From Solanum dulcamara (lineage: Eukaryota > Streptophyta > Magnoliopsida > Solanales > Solanaceae), in the NCBI RefSeq assembly GCF_947179165.1, contig NC_077240.1, positions 32,412,001 to 32,476,000 of the forward strand: a stretch of DNA of 64,000 nt. Reading direction: 5' to 3'. The translations under genes were made by a program, and so were the position numbers. Below are positions 1 to 11,913 of this stretch, piece by piece (the stretch's first letter is position 1; each line of letters begins with the position of its first letter). The notes beneath the pieces are model-generated. The model made no database searches. It saw only the letters and a list, made by a program, of their open reading frames with translations, and was not told where the DNA came from.

Positions 1-995
1 AGAGGGACCAGGTTCCTTTGAATTGCAAACACTCAAAGAAGAAAATGTTATCCTTGCACTAGAAGTCGTCAGTCTCATAGACAAACTGCATCTACATCAT
101 GAAAGTCATGCTGATCAGATGTCTCTTCTCCTCAAATCCCTCACCCAAAAACCCCACATCCACCTAGTGTCATCCTCTCTTTTCATGTCCCTTTCTTGAA
201 CTGATCACAATGGTTTACTTTCCAGTTAGTTTGTCATGTTTTGAATATTATCCTTTAGTTGTGATGAATGAATATTTTCTATTTCTCCAGTTAATCTCCT
301 GATTCATTGCTTATTAACTTGTGCTTGTGTTGCCCTTTATGGCTATGACTTTTCAATAATATTACATGATCGGATTTTAGTTTACTGTTTTCCTTTTTAA
401 TTATGTCAAAAGGTAGAATATTGCAAGCTGATGATATGATAGGAAAGCTTGGTGAAAAGGGAGAAATTAGAGGATATTTATTACTCATTTCGTGATTCTA
501 GGATATTGGTGAAAGGGGAAACATTGACTATTTGGCCCTAAAATCGAGTATAAAATGGGATTATGGGATCTGTGCTAGGAATTCCAAAATTGGCTTTGTT
601 AATTGGTCCAAAATAGCTCAAGAAACTTATGTCCCAAAAATGTGCACAATCTGTGCTCCGAAACAAGCTTAAACAGCCCATGCAACCAAATGATAAGAAA
701 ATCACCATTAAAGAGGCCTAAGCAATCTCTTTGGGATGGAAATTACATAAATTTGACACTCTCCACACTTCCCCAAAAGCTCCAATGCACATCCACGCCA
801 AATCCGGATAATTAGCAACTTGAATCACCTAATTTAGAGCTCTAGAAATTGAAATATCATATTTTGAAAGTTGAAGAAAGGGCTGAGTTTGGGACTGGTC
901 TTTATTTAAAAGTCCAGATCTGCCTTTTATTCTATTCTCAGTTTGTAAATGAAGGTTGTTGTAAAGGAGTTTGTCATCATCAAAAAGGGAGAAAT
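1..995 (+). other. Decayed retroelement sequence ending in a PPT-like purine run
   Basis: No intact gene is visible. Positions 1-200 read as a short open stretch rich in E, L and K that stops near 199. I do not recognise it. A purine run at 982-994 (five A, GGG, AG, AAA) follows a TCATCATC stretch and precedes a TGATAATG sequence. That arrangement resembles the polypurine tract and 3' LTR start of some Ty1/copia elements. The origin in a copia element is inference. The adjoining minus-strand copia gag relic probably interrupts it. Confidence 0.3.
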
Positions 996-1130
996 TGATA
1001 ATGCTCAGTGTTATATTTTTTCTCTTTTTTCGCGATATTGCTGCTGCAAAAGCATATTCATGGGTGGAAATGTGGAGTAAATTTTTTTAAGTTTGTCTTG
1101 CTTAGTGATTTCTTCTCCGCATAAATTTAA

Positions 1131-1504
1131 CTGTGCTATGATTCTAAACAAGACAAAACTATATTCAGTTATTTTTTAAAATTCATTAATCTCAAATTGA
1201 GCCAATCATGACGTTTTTGTGGAAAGATGACCAACATCAAGTTGTCATATCTTTCTTTTAGATTCTTCCATAAATTAAGAGAGTCTTTTAATGTGAAGTA
1301 CTGTAATTTTAACCCCTCGTCAAGATGGTGGAAGAAAAATATCATGGCTTTGGTACGGTCCTAATCAGATGCCATATTGTCATCATTGATGGTGTCTGCC
1401 AGACCCATCGATTTTAGGTGTATTTCGGCATCTAGTGTCCATGATGAGTAGCCTTTTCCAGATATATCAAGAGCAACAAATTCAAGTTTAGAGATATTAG
1501 ACAT
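1131..1504 (-). pseudogene. Ty1/copia gag N-terminal relic (UBN2-type)
   Basis: Read on the minus strand from an ATG at 1504-1502, this gives a recognisable copia Gag start. It begins MSNISKLEF, followed by an ALDISGKGYSSW-like block, a LDAEIHLKSMGLADTI-like block, a HHLDEGLK block, and LWKNLKERYD near the end. These are the usual landmarks of the gag_pre/UBN2 region of plant copia elements. There is an in-frame TAG at 1361-1363 and a TAA at 1169-1171, and no zinc knuckle or pol follows. It lies directly downstream, in minus orientation, of the short LTR at 1582-1819, as the 5' part of one element would. Product function (RNA packaging) is known for the family; this copy cannot work. Confidence 0.8.
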
Positions 1505-1567
1505 TTTAAGAAAATAAAATTCTTACCCTTTTGTTTTCTTCTTAAAATAGCTCAAAGTGATGAAAGC

Positions 1568-1581
1568 TCGTGCTGATAATG
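1568..1581 (-). other. Probable primer-binding region next to copia LTR
   Basis: Immediately after the minus-strand LTR end (ATAACA) the sequence reads CATTATCAGCACGA. The ATTATCAGCACGAG type of sequence is common after copia 5' LTRs and is taken as a partial tRNA-Met primer site. The spacing between LTR and gag start is short, about 77 bp. Confidence 0.55.
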
Positions 1582-1819
1582 TGTTATAAAATAAACTAAT
1601 TTAGCAAATTAATAACAAGGAGAGATAGTAAGAGAAAGAGAGAAAGGAGAGAGTTATTGTAGTATATATAATTGCATAACTGCAGTGGCTATTTATAGCC
1701 ACTGCAAATGAAGGAGTAATAACAAGTGGGGGGACAACTTTTGGTGGAGGAAAAGTAGGGGAAAAAAAAAGGAGAAGGAAAAAGTGGGAAGAATAGTGGA
1801 TGTGGACACATCCACTACA
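1582..1819 (-). mobile_element. Short Ty1/copia LTR (about 238 bp), minus orientation
   Basis: On the minus strand the block starts TGTAGTGGATGTGTCC and ends TTTTATAACA, giving TG..CA termini. It is followed by a primer-site-like sequence and then the copia gag relic. The length fits Ale/Retrofit-type copia LTRs. It contains a TATA box set in an inverted repeat (1681-1706). No second LTR or target duplication was found, so this is the 5' end of a truncated element. Confidence 0.65.
1681..1706 (-). promoter_or_regulatory. TATA box centred in a perfect inverted repeat
   Basis: TGCAGTGGCTA and TAGCCACTGCA are perfect 11-bp reverse complements separated by 4 bp. The minus strand reads TATAAATA across the centre. 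It sits inside the LTR about 100 bp upstream of the LTR end facing gag, where the LTR promoter is expected. Confidence 0.6.
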
Positions 1820-2039
1820 CTATGTCCAGCAATTTGAAATTTCTTGTAATCGTTTTAGATTGAATAGTTGAGTGAATGACGTATTTCAATTTAGTTTGTA
1901 AAACTAATAATTTTTTATGATATGATAATATTTTTGTGTTGAAATATGTTGTTATTTCTTAATACTAATTAATATGCCTTTTAGGTTGTTAATTAGTCAT
2001 TAATATTGAAAATTAAATATTTCTAGAAAAATGCAGGAA

Positions 2040-2420
2040 AAAATTATATGTTCACAAATGGTGGGGTTGAAACTCCGATTAGTTTTAATCTAAAATTCAC
2101 AAATTGTGGGGATTTCAACTCCCAAAAATACAAATTATTGAAGTTCTGACTCCCAAAGTTTAAAGTGCAGTTTTATTGATATTAATTTGCGGGGTTCAAA
2201 TCCTTTGGTAATTAACCCCCGCTAATGGTAACAGAAGTTGGTAAGAAACCCTCGAAACTTAATTGTGGCACTCTGAATAGCAGGGGGTTTTGCAACCACC
2301 GCAACAAAAAATTGTGGGAGTTACTGATCGCCGCAATATGCAATTTCAATCCCGCAAGTAGTGGCTGATATTTTCCTTTTCCATGTGACAAAAAAGTCTC
2401 CACATATAAAGGGTCATATC
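2040..2420. repeat. Repeated GGGG-TTgAA / CCC motif block, unclassified
   Basis: Short G-rich phrases (GTGGGGTTGAAACTCC, GTGGGGATTTCAACTCCC, GCGGGGTTCAAATCC) recur about every 50-70 bp. From 2214 onward C-rich counterparts appear on the same strand. The pattern suggests the sub-terminal repeats of a DNA transposon, possibly CACTA-like, but I find no termini. No gene is present. Confidence 0.3.
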
Positions 2421-2974
2421 ATTGTCAAACACCATCACATGGAAAGTCATGTTTCAAGAGTTGGTTTTATTCTTGAGCACAAAGTGATGTGTCGTAACAT
2501 TTGGCCAATAAATTTTTAAAATAAAAAATAATTTCAATGATTCCCACCTATTTTTAAAAATTGGAGTAAAAAAGTAAGACTTATTAGATTTGTGTGACCA
2601 AAATGCCATAGATTTGGTGTCTTTTGACCTTCATAATTTGTTAGTTAATACAGTTTTGGGTCAATAGGTCATGCTCGTGCCTGGTTATTTATGAGAGCTT
2701 TAGAAACTTGGTAAAAATAGGAGCAGCTCATTCCACTTCTCATATAGATGAATTCATCAAGTGTATACTGCTTTAAATACACCATCCTTAAGGACTATAA
2801 ATTCATTAAGAGTTAATAACTCATCCTCACAGTTAGTAGTAGTTCAAACACTTCTTTTAGTGTGCAGTGTCAATATTGACTTGTTATTACTCATATGAAC
2901 GTAATTCATTAAATCTCTAATCACATAGATTGAGTTACCATCGTTATTGACAATCATATTGGCTTTAGCGCCAT

Positions 2975-4093
2975 CTCTTTTAAGGTTTGAAGAATTAATT
3001 TTCTTCCCACAAGTTTAGTCAGAGAATTGACCAAATTCATTTCTAACTTCACATGATCAATATAAATTATTCCATCTCTCAAGTCTCAGCAACAACTTAA
3101 CAACATCATGTCTTAATTTCATGTGTTTTCTCTTACTATTATAAGATTTATTCTTTGCAATAACAATTGCAATTTGACAATCATAGTGCATAAACGCAGA
3201 ATAAAACACATTATTTATTAAAAGAATATTCACTAAGAAATTTCTCAGTCGCTTAGCCTTAGAACCAGCTATCTTTAGAGCTACAAACTCTTACACCATA
3301 GTCGATCTAGCAATGATTGTCTGTTTAACTGATTTTCACGATATTGCACCACCACCAAAAGTTAACACATAGCTACTAGTGAATTTTGTCTAATCTGAAT
3401 CATAGATCCAGTTTGCATCACAATACCCTTCTAATGTAGAAAAAAATCCACTATATATGATATCATAATTTATGGTTCCTCTTGAACACTTCATTAGTCT
3501 AATTAGTGCACACTAATGCTCTTTATGGGAATTATGAATGTATCTACTCGGTCTACACATAACATATGTTATATCTGGCCTAGTAAAATTTATTTAAAAT
3601 GCATCAGACTCCCAATAATCTGAGCATATTTAGATTGGGCAACTGGGTCACTTTTATTCTTTTTCAATTGAGAGTTAGCATTATAAGGAGTGGCTACAAG
3701 TGTCATCTCAAAATATTTAAACTTTTTAAAAAGTCTTTTCACATAATATTTTTGTGACAATATTATCCCACCTTCAGTCCTTATAACTTTAACTCTCAAT
3801 ATCACATCTACTTCACAAAAAATATTCATATCAAAACAAGTAGACAAAAATTGGTTGGTACTTTTCACAATTCAAACTTGTACCAAATATAAGCATGTCA
3901 TCAACATACATACATATTATGACATAATCATTGTCTATCATTTTAGTATAAACACATTTACCCACTACAACAGAAGAAAAAATATCTCTTATTAAAAATT
4001 GATTAAATTTCTCATGCCACTACTTAGGAACTTTAAGGCTATAATGTGATTTCATTAACTTACAAATTTTACTTTCTTATACAGGATTAATAT
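2975..4093 (-). pseudogene. Ty1/copia reverse transcriptase-RNase H relic
   Basis: Minus-strand translation, with frameshifts, gives the C-terminal half of a copia polyprotein. Landmarks are a KSHYSLKVPK-like stretch, the catalytic CMYVDDMLIFG block (DD codons at 3897-3902), and an ADVILRVKVIRTEGGI-type strand. Then come SQKYYVKRLFKKF, STPY-like and DPVAQ..YAQIIGSLM blocks. The RNase H part has EGYCDANW, GGGAIS, SVKQTIIARSTM, EFVAL and AIVIAKNKSYN. Stops interrupt the RNase H part and a nested insertion at 4094 removes the RT N-terminus. In intact elements this enzyme copies element RNA to cDNA in virus-like particles. This copy is dead. I cannot tell whether it belongs to the same element as the LTR at 1582-1819. 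Confidence 0.85.
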
Positions 4094-5560
4094 TGTCACA
4101 ATCCTGACACGTCGTAAGTGGAACCCACACTAACCCTTCGATGGGAGAATCAATACTAGCTCAACTAACTCATCATCATCATTCTAATAACTCAAAAATT
4201 ATGCATTTAACTAAGTGGAAGCAGTTTAAATATATAAAAGTTAATTCCCCATAAACTGAACAAAGTTTAACAAAATATTGGGGAATAAACTCTCTAGAAC
4301 CTGAAAGTTATTGTACCAAAACTCTATCTAAAGTCTAGAATATGGGGATGCAACCCCAAAAGCAATAATCATAAATTAAAGTGTCTAAAAGTGTCTGAGT
4401 CTGAAAGGAAAGGACTAAGAACCAAGATCCATCCCAGCCTAAAAGAATTGAGTCACTCTTAAATTCGAAAGATCAAGTATCTCTCAACTGAGATCTCTCA
4501 ATAGCCATCTAAATATGCCCTATACTCAACAATAAAAAAGTGCAGTATTAGTACACAACTATAATATACTGGTAGGGTCACACGGTTAGTTCCAATAAAT
4601 GAAATATGAATAAAAAAATCACAACTTAGTAAAGTAGATATACAATTATAGCAAAGCATAGGACTCCTAGTCATTACATTCGAATTATTATACACAATGA
4701 ACATGATCAATCACAATACAACAATTAATCTAGTTCTCTCATGAACCACATTCCCAAACTATTAGTGTACTGATGTGGTATCTGTTCCCGTAGTATGTAT
4801 ACCGATATGGTACCCATTCCAAATATATCAATATGGTATCCGTTCTAAATGTATCAGCATGGTACTTGATCCCATTATGCCGATGTGCCATCCGATCCAC
4901 AGAAAATCATATATCACAATTACAATGAATACCAACACACTTGTACATCCAATTATATGCAATTTGATCACAATTATCATTTAAATTCAGGTTATTTCAT
5001 TTGCCCCTAATAATATCAACAAAGTAGTTAACAAGCACATATAACACAAATGGGAAAAACACAACAATAACTTACCTCGAATCAAGCTTGAATGTGAAAG
5101 AACCTGTGTTTTCCATTTTTGAAGTGTCTTAGTTTGCTCTTGGTCTAAAACAAAAAAAGAACATAGAGAATCAATGGAAAAAGGCCTAAAATACCCGAAT
5201 TATATCAAAATTCTAACCCTTGGCCAGTTTCATGATCATCTCACCCAATTAGGGCTTTTTCCATCATTAATTTCAAGTTAAAACCTTCCCCTGAGAAAAT
5301 TTCCATAGATTCTAAGGTCTAAGAATAGAATTACAAGCTAGGAAAATGATTAACTTACCTTTATCGAAAGATTTGGTGGAAAATTGAAAAAAAATTGCCC
5401 TAGATCGCCTCTAGCTTTCCAAAAATGAAGTTGCAGAAATAAAAATAATTTTAAAATTTTTGCTAACTTAACACATGACTATCCCACTATAGCGAGATCT
5501 ATCCCGCCATAACGGCTTGCACAGAGTTAAAAAGGAAAACCAATAGTTGAAAATCTCTTC
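4094..5560 (-). mobile_element. Gypsy-type LTR fragment, minus orientation
   Basis: Starts TGTCACAATCCTGACACG on the plus strand, which is the reverse of an LTR 3' end reading ..GATTGTGACA. Positions 4760-4900 hold diverged copies of a GGTACC/GGTATC minirepeat. The reverse complement of 4690-4900 matches the minirepeat and following section of the plus-oriented LTR at 6650-6960. The right boundary is not defined, because no GTTACA end is seen. The 5 bp to the left are AATAT. Confidence 0.5.
4765..4905 (-). repeat. LTR minirepeat (GGTAYC..CGGTAYA type)
   Basis: About five degenerate copies of a short unit, containing GGTATC or GGTACC followed by a variable ATRT..TAT segment. It is the reverse-complement counterpart of the arrays at 6700-6880 and 48,885-49,050. 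Confidence 0.6.
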
Positions 5561-5696
5561 AAATTGAATTAGTATTGATAGATTATGTCCTTGAGGCTAG
5601 AAATTGATCTAACCATTTCAAAATATAGAGTTTTAAGTAGATTGGAGGGTAGAACTAATGGGTTTGAATTCCAAAGTATTTGTTTGAAGAGTAATT

Positions 5697-5764
5697 TATT
5701 AATTACTCTTATTAGTATTATTATTACTCTTATTATTATTATTATTATTACTCTAATTATTATT

Positions 5765-5797
<33 letters not shown>

Positions 5798-5957
5798 ATT
5801 ATTATTGTTATTGTTATTGTTATTGTTATTGTTATTGTTATTGCTATTGCTATTGCTATTGCTATTGCTATTGCTATTGCTATTGCTATTGCTATTGCTA
5901 TTGCTATTGCTATTGCTATTGTTATTGCTATTGTTATTCTTATTGTTATTGTTATTA

Positions 5958-5998
<41 letters not shown>

Positions 5999-6146
5999 GT
6001 TATTGTTATTATTGTTCTTATTGTTGTTGTTGTTGTTGTTGTTATTATTGTTATTATTATTATTATTATTATTGTTATTATTATTTATATTGTTATTATT
6101 ATACTTATTATTATTATTATTATTGTTATTATTATTATACTTGTCC
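5697..6146 (+). repeat. Compound NTT microsatellite, about 450 bp
   Basis: Almost every triplet is ATT, GTT or GCT, with rare CTT. Within it are a pure GTT run near 5766-5796 and a long ATTGCT hexanucleotide run near 5838-5920. Long ATT runs flank these. Reading it as protein gives only poly-I/V/A or poly-L, which is not meaningful. It interrupts the 5' part of a gypsy LTR fragment. Confidence 0.95.
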
Positions 6147-6699
6147 TCATTGCATAATATATTATAGATTGACAGGAGAATTCATGTCTAAGCCTTCGGA
6201 CACGGAGTCTGGATGGCTAATGTGTTGTTATTATTCTATGTGGGTTATGATTATTCAGTGACTAATACTGATAGTCTAGTTCTTGATTGTTACCCTTAAT
6301 ACATCTTATTGATATGATTGATGTTTTTTGTGAGATTTATGTGTAAGAAAATTATTGGGTTATAGTGAGATCCTGAGACTTGTGGTAATGGATGGGAAAC
6401 AGAATGAACAAGAAAGAGTATTTAATTCAAGGAATTAGTGTGGCAATTCCTGAAAATGAATGAGTACTCATAAGGAGGTCCAATATTAGGCTACTGATAT
6501 ATATGTGTGTAATGTGTGTGTTCATGTTGACTGTTCCATGTGAAATACTTGTGTAATGCATATTTATGAAATACAAAGGGAGAATGTGAAATAACTTCAA
6601 GTTGATAATCTCATATAATGAACCTGTTGATTTAATTGTGGCTTTAAATGCAGTGGTTGCATTGTGGTTTGTGATTGTGATATGTGATTTCTTGTGGAT

Positions 6700-6880
6700 C
6701 GGGTACCACGCTAATACATAGTGGAACGAGTATCACGTTGGTACACTAACTATTAGAACAATTGTTACGCCGACGCACTAACATTTGGATTGAGTACCAC
6801 GTCGGTACATATTAGAATGGGTATCACGCTGATATACTAACTATTGAAACGGGTGTCACATGATACACTAACAGTTTAGG
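6700..6880 (+). repeat. LTR minirepeat array (gtRYCACG.YGRTACA)
   Basis: Five to six degenerate copies, each built as GGGTATCACG or GAGTACCACG followed by YGGTACA or TGATACACT. The same array occurs in the solo LTR at 48,885-49,050 and, reversed, at 4765-4905, so it is a fixed part of this LTR family. Confidence 0.75.
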
Positions 6881-8016
6881 TGTGAGTTCCTTAAGAGAAC
6901 CAATTGATTATTGTAACTGTGATTAATCATGCTTATTATATAAACTAAATTAAGTTAAGTACTGGAAGTTCGAGCGATGCTATATTCGTGATGTAATTAT
7001 GTATCAGTTGTTTGACTATATCGAGGTTATCTAGTTATTTCATATAATCAGGTATGATGTTGCACGTGATCAAGTAAAGAGTAAATGTTGTGTCGTTAAG
7101 TTGAGATTTGGTAACTTAATGTCTAATTATGTTGTGGTCCTATTATTGTAAGTGATAATAAGGGTCTGAGGGATAATGTCAGAGCTTCTAACTCCATGCA
7201 AGTTGCTATGACGGGGCCTCTATAGCGAGTTAGGTCCCTCTATAGCGAGCCAGTAGAAGATTAAGAAGCCAAACCATTCTAGTTCAGCAGTCTTGCAAGT
7301 GGGTTATTAAATAGTCAAGAGATAGGTTATTGGCGTGAGAGCTTGAGTAAGAGTTAGAATGGATGAATATAACAGACATAATGGTTGTGTGTATTCGGGT
7401 ACTCCTCTATGTGATAAAAGGGTTAGGCTTTGATCAATGGTAGAGTTGGCTGTGGAATATGGTAGGAGGCTGGAATCAAGTGTTCTAGTTACGATTCAAG
7501 TTATTGGGATGGTAAGAGTATGTGGATAAAGATTTGAGTGGTGCATCTTCTTATTGTATGCATTCTTCTGAACATTTACTTTACAATATGTGGTGGGCTT
7601 CAGGTCGACCGATGATGCCTATCAGTACGTGTTGTTTATACTGATACTACTCTTGCTATACCACTTAACATAATCTGGTTGCAAGGCTAGTAATGTTTCA
7701 TAGGTAAAGACGATAATGATCTTCGACAACTTCTACCCTTCCTTTCTAATGGTGGGAAATGTGTCTTATTTCCTGTATAAATTATATTCTTAGAAGCTTT
7801 TGTACCTGTTTAGACTAGTTCCTTGGGGGTGTTAGTACTTATTTTTGTAAATTAACTTGGAATCAGAAATTACGATATGGTAATTTCATAACCATTTAGG
7901 GTGTTATCTTACGATTCGTTTCCTTTTTGCATGTTATAACAATTTGGGGGTTGAAGGTTCTCCTATTTAGGTATTAGAGTAGGTGCCTGCATGGCCCAGT
8001 GAATTGGATCGGGACA

Positions 8017-8465
8017 AATAAAGAAAATCAACACAAATATTTTAGCGTGAAAACCTCATTGCTTAGAAAAGAAAAAAACACTATCCACCTTTGTAGGATT
8101 TTTCCAAATTATTCGCTAAACTCGAGCAATTTAAGTTGTACATTTGCTCTTGTAACACCTAGAGAATTATTTTTAATAGTCCAAACATCTACACTCGTAA
8201 GTCTTCTCTTCAATTACTCTACCATGTTAATGATGTCTATTAACACATAAAACATATACCACAACCAATTAAGAAAGCAATCAAGATTTTATTTTGGAAT
8301 CGCTCAAAAAGTTAATAATTACAAGTCAAGAATAGTATAGATAACACTTAATAGGAACATGTTCTTTTGTTGTAGCAGTATCTTCTTTTTCTTCGACTCT
8401 TTATGTTGTCTCTTTGACGCCTCTCTTTGGTGTGGTAAAATTCAAAATCTTATATCGTGTTGTTT
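8017..8465. other. Unassigned repeat-like flank, no gene
   Basis: AT-rich sequence between two LTRs. It includes a phrase close to AGCGTGAAAACCTC and GGATTTTTCC that I associate with dispersed Solanaceae repeats. No convincing coding potential. Confidence 0.3.
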
Positions 8466-9583
8466 TGTCACAACCTAAAAATGGGTGTGATGACGCCTGT
8501 CTTATTCCACCATGATAGGTCAATCTATAATCCAAATAAGGACAAAATACAAAAGTATAAAAGAATAAAAGATGAATATATCATGAACATTGTGGATAAA
8601 TATAACGTAATTCAAATGGACCCCCAAAGTTTGGTGTCACGTGTACAAGCCTCAAGTATTACATTAGATTCAAATGAAATGCAAGTTTTAATGTCTTTGT
8701 ATCTAGAACAAAAGAATAAAATAACGTTAGTGTAAATGATGTCTATAAAAGTTACAAGCAGCTACCTCACAAACTACTCAACCAAGCCTCGGACGAAGGT
8801 GTGAAAGAGTAATACGATGTCTCAGGTTCGTAATCTACACAAGTGTAGAAAGAAAGGGAATGAGTATCAAATGACAACAGTACTCAGCAAGCAGTCCTAT
8901 CTAACTCTAAGTAAAACAATACTGAACACAAGTTCTTCATCACACATCATCCGAACCTTCACAAGTACTACAACCTACATAGAATAAATCATCTCAACTT
9001 AACAGTTATCACTCAATAACAACAGAACACTTATAGAACAATACAACTGGCACCTCAACTCGTATATCTATCTATATCATCACAATTTGGTAATCGCAAG
9101 ACCATATCATCACACATGAATATCATAACACAAGGATGAAGTGTAATGCAATGTGCAATGTCAAGTAGATCGAAGCATATATGTCCTAATAATACACCCT
9201 CGTTGAATCTTAGTTTAGGACCCATGGTGGATACATCTGTCCATGCATCTATCTCGGCGTGTGACACGTTCCTCGAAATCAAGTAATATTTATCAAGGCA
9301 AGTGACACATCTCTTAAAATTATGGTATCTGTCATGATATGTGACACAATCCTCAAAGTTATAGTATTCATCACAGCGTATGACACGACCCTCAAAATCA
9401 TAGTATCCATCATGGCGTATGACACACCCCTCAAAATGATACATCTTTTTTGATTTTCTTATTTTTCATCAAAATCACATAGTTCCCATCATAACAATGC
9501 CTCAATACCAATACAAATAGACATGTACAAATGATCAATGTAAGGATGAAATTACAATACCAACTACCAATTTAATATAATCA

Positions 9584-11913
9584 TGTAACATCCCCTAAAA
9601 ACGTTGTATACGATGTTTCAATTTTTGCCTAAACATGATATGGCCTCGGTATTTTGGGCATAACTTTTCATAGGAATATCCAAATTGAGTGATTCAAATT
9701 TCTGAGTAATCACAAGATCATTACCTACAACCTTTATGAAGACCATATTTTAAGATTCGGAGGTGAAGTAGGTCAAATAAATTAATTTTTGTAAGGTAGG
9801 ATGCTGTGACGGAAATGAGTGTTTATAGAAGAAAACTTATATCTCACTGTAGGTTTATCCAAATTGGTTTATTCCTGAACTATATGAAACTAGACTTCCA
9901 TATCTACAATTCTTATGAAGACACCAAATCCTAATAAGGAATTTATCTTATTCAAACGCAGCTCCCAAAAAGAGTATTCTGTCAAAGATAACTCATTTCA
10001 CCTACCATAGAAATATCTAGATACATTTGACATCACTCATGACATAAATTGTCCTCCATTTAACATCATCCATGACATCAATATATTCCACTAAATGTTC
10101 AGATTTTTATTTATAATTATTTTATTTATTGTTAGGTCTCTCTTTCCCACCTATAAATACCCACCTTATTTCCTCATTTTATTCATCAAGCTTTCTCAAG
10201 CAAATCTTCTCTCTATACACTTCTTTACACATTCTTAAATATAGTTTTAGTTCTTAGTAGTGAAGAAATACTATTCCGGTGATTCATATACTCCGGGTAG
10301 TATACAAAACGTTCCGGCGAGGAGAGAAGCTAGGACTCAAGAGTGTTCATTAAGTCTTTCGGTACCAACTAAAGCTTCGGTTTCCAGGTATGTAAGGTTT
10401 CAATGAGAGTATTCCTTCCACTCTCATGTCTAAATTATTTTGATTATATGATAAATTATGTTTATTTTTTTTAAGCTTTACTCTAAGTTATGTAGGTGTT
10501 TATCCATGGGTTCTTCCACCCATGTAGTCCAAAAACTCTTTCAATTAAATATCTTGATTTCAAGTAATATTTTCTTATGTTAATTCTTAATTTTACTTAA
10601 TAGTATGAATCATGGTTAAACTAATGATTATTGCTCTATTTTGATGCAACATAATTTCATATGTATGAATTGATGATTTACAAGTAATTCTTTTATTTAT
10701 CTATTTAAAGGTTCTTGAAATTCATGGTGGGTTGTTTAAAGCATGATTTTTAATTAATGGATTTCAAAGTATTTATGAATATTTATTTACATACATATTT
10801 GCAAGTTGAAGTGATTTGAACCCACCTAGTTTTACTATGTTTTTAATAAAGTTTGACTTGAAAGCTTTGACTCCAAATAAATATTTATGAAAGCAATATC
10901 TATGATAAAAAAAGGGAGTCTTATTAAAATGAAAGAATGATGAAATGATATGAATGATGGATTCTTTATGCAATAAGGACAATTCTTACATATTTGAATT
11001 ATCAAATATTTTAATGAGCTATTCTACCGAATATGATGTTTGAATTCTCAAGTTATATACTATGAATATTTTGAAGTATTAAACTATTCCGTGGGATTGA
11101 CTTAGCACCGAATGAGGCATTGAGGTGGGATTCGGTAAGGGAATCCTAGTAGCAACCCCTTGTCTCATTAACTATGTGCCAACATAGGAGCCCTTGTAGG
11201 CTTAGGCTAATGGATCCATGAAAGCCCTTAAAGTTAAAGTTAAAGAAATGAATTAAGTTGACGGAGTTCTACCTGGCAAGTAGTCTCCTCAGCCAACGTA
11301 GGGGGTTATGTTGGATTCCATGTAATAGCTCGCATGGTCTTAAATGTCGGTTATGGTTAATTTCCCACAAAAATGAATGTTTTAAAGGATATCTATATGA
11401 TTTATTATGCGTACATTAAATTATGTTCCATATTACATAAATGTTTTAATGTTTCTTCAATGTTCATGCATCCTTACATACTTAGTACATTCAAAGTACT
11501 AACGCATACTCTTTTGCCTACATGATATCACCATGTAGGGATCGGTGCTCCTCCTCGTTCTCCTCCACGTGGCTAGTTGATATTCCATTGGAAACTACTT
11601 TTGGTGAGTTCCCATGTTCCGGGAACAATACTCCTTTATCTTTCTAGTTTATGATATGTTAAGATATTTTACTATGACATTTCTTCTATTATGATTGAGG
11701 GTGAGCTAGGGACTTGTCTTAGCCCCGTTAAATCTAATAGTTAGAGGTATTGTTGGACATATATAAGTTGAAGATTTACTATTATGATTTCCGCTTATTT
11801 ATTTATCATCATTACCTATGAAAGGCTAAAAGAATGCTAAGAGGGTTGATTGAGGTACTTTCGGGTTTCTCATTCGCCATGTCACGTCTAGGCCCTAGGC
11901 TTGGGTCGTGACA
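9584..11913 (+). mobile_element. Solo gypsy LTR, plus orientation, TSD AATCA
   Basis: Starts TGTAACATCCCCTAAAAACG and ends GGCTTGGGTCGTGACA. It is flanked by a perfect 5-bp duplication AATCA (9579-9583 and 11,914-11,918), 2330 bp long. It is inserted in the older minus LTR 8466-18,368. A TATAAATA box at 10,152-10,159 is followed by a pyrimidine-rich leader-like stretch. The related LTR at 13,869-15,978 has the same kind of ends in the other orientation. Confidence 0.93.
10152..10159 (+). promoter_or_regulatory. LTR TATA box (TATAAATA)
   Basis: TATAAATA in a CCACC context, about 570 bp inside the LTR. The sequence then becomes TC-rich (TTCTCTCTATACAC), as expected around a transcription start. 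Likely the U3/R promoter of this element. Confidence 0.6.

Larger units (their letters stand above)
5561..8016 (+). mobile_element. Gypsy-type LTR fragment, plus orientation
   Basis: Positions 6170-8016 align by eye with the split solo LTR at 35,730-35,889 plus 48,435-50,138. Shared blocks include the GTGACTAATA section, the TGAGATTATTGGRTTATA section, the RYCACG minirepeat, a GACCGATGATGCCTA block and the end GGCATGGCCC..GGGACA. The left 5' end of this copy is missing or replaced by the microsatellite and unrelated sequence. It ends GGGACA at 8016, followed by AATAA. No protein is encoded; the long open frames across the microsatellite are artefacts. Confidence 0.65.

Noticed and set aside
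5585..6167. Two long overlapping open frames coding poly-Ile/Val/Ala and poly-Leu
   Set aside because: They are translations of the NTT microsatellite; no start context, domain or conservation expected.
9055..9444. 129-codon minus-strand frame with repeated C-x-x-H-D-like units (YHDRYHNFKRCVTC)
   Set aside because: The apparent Cys/His repeats come from an LTR minirepeat (TCATGRYRTATGACAC) in the outer solo LTR. Spacing is not that of a zinc finger.
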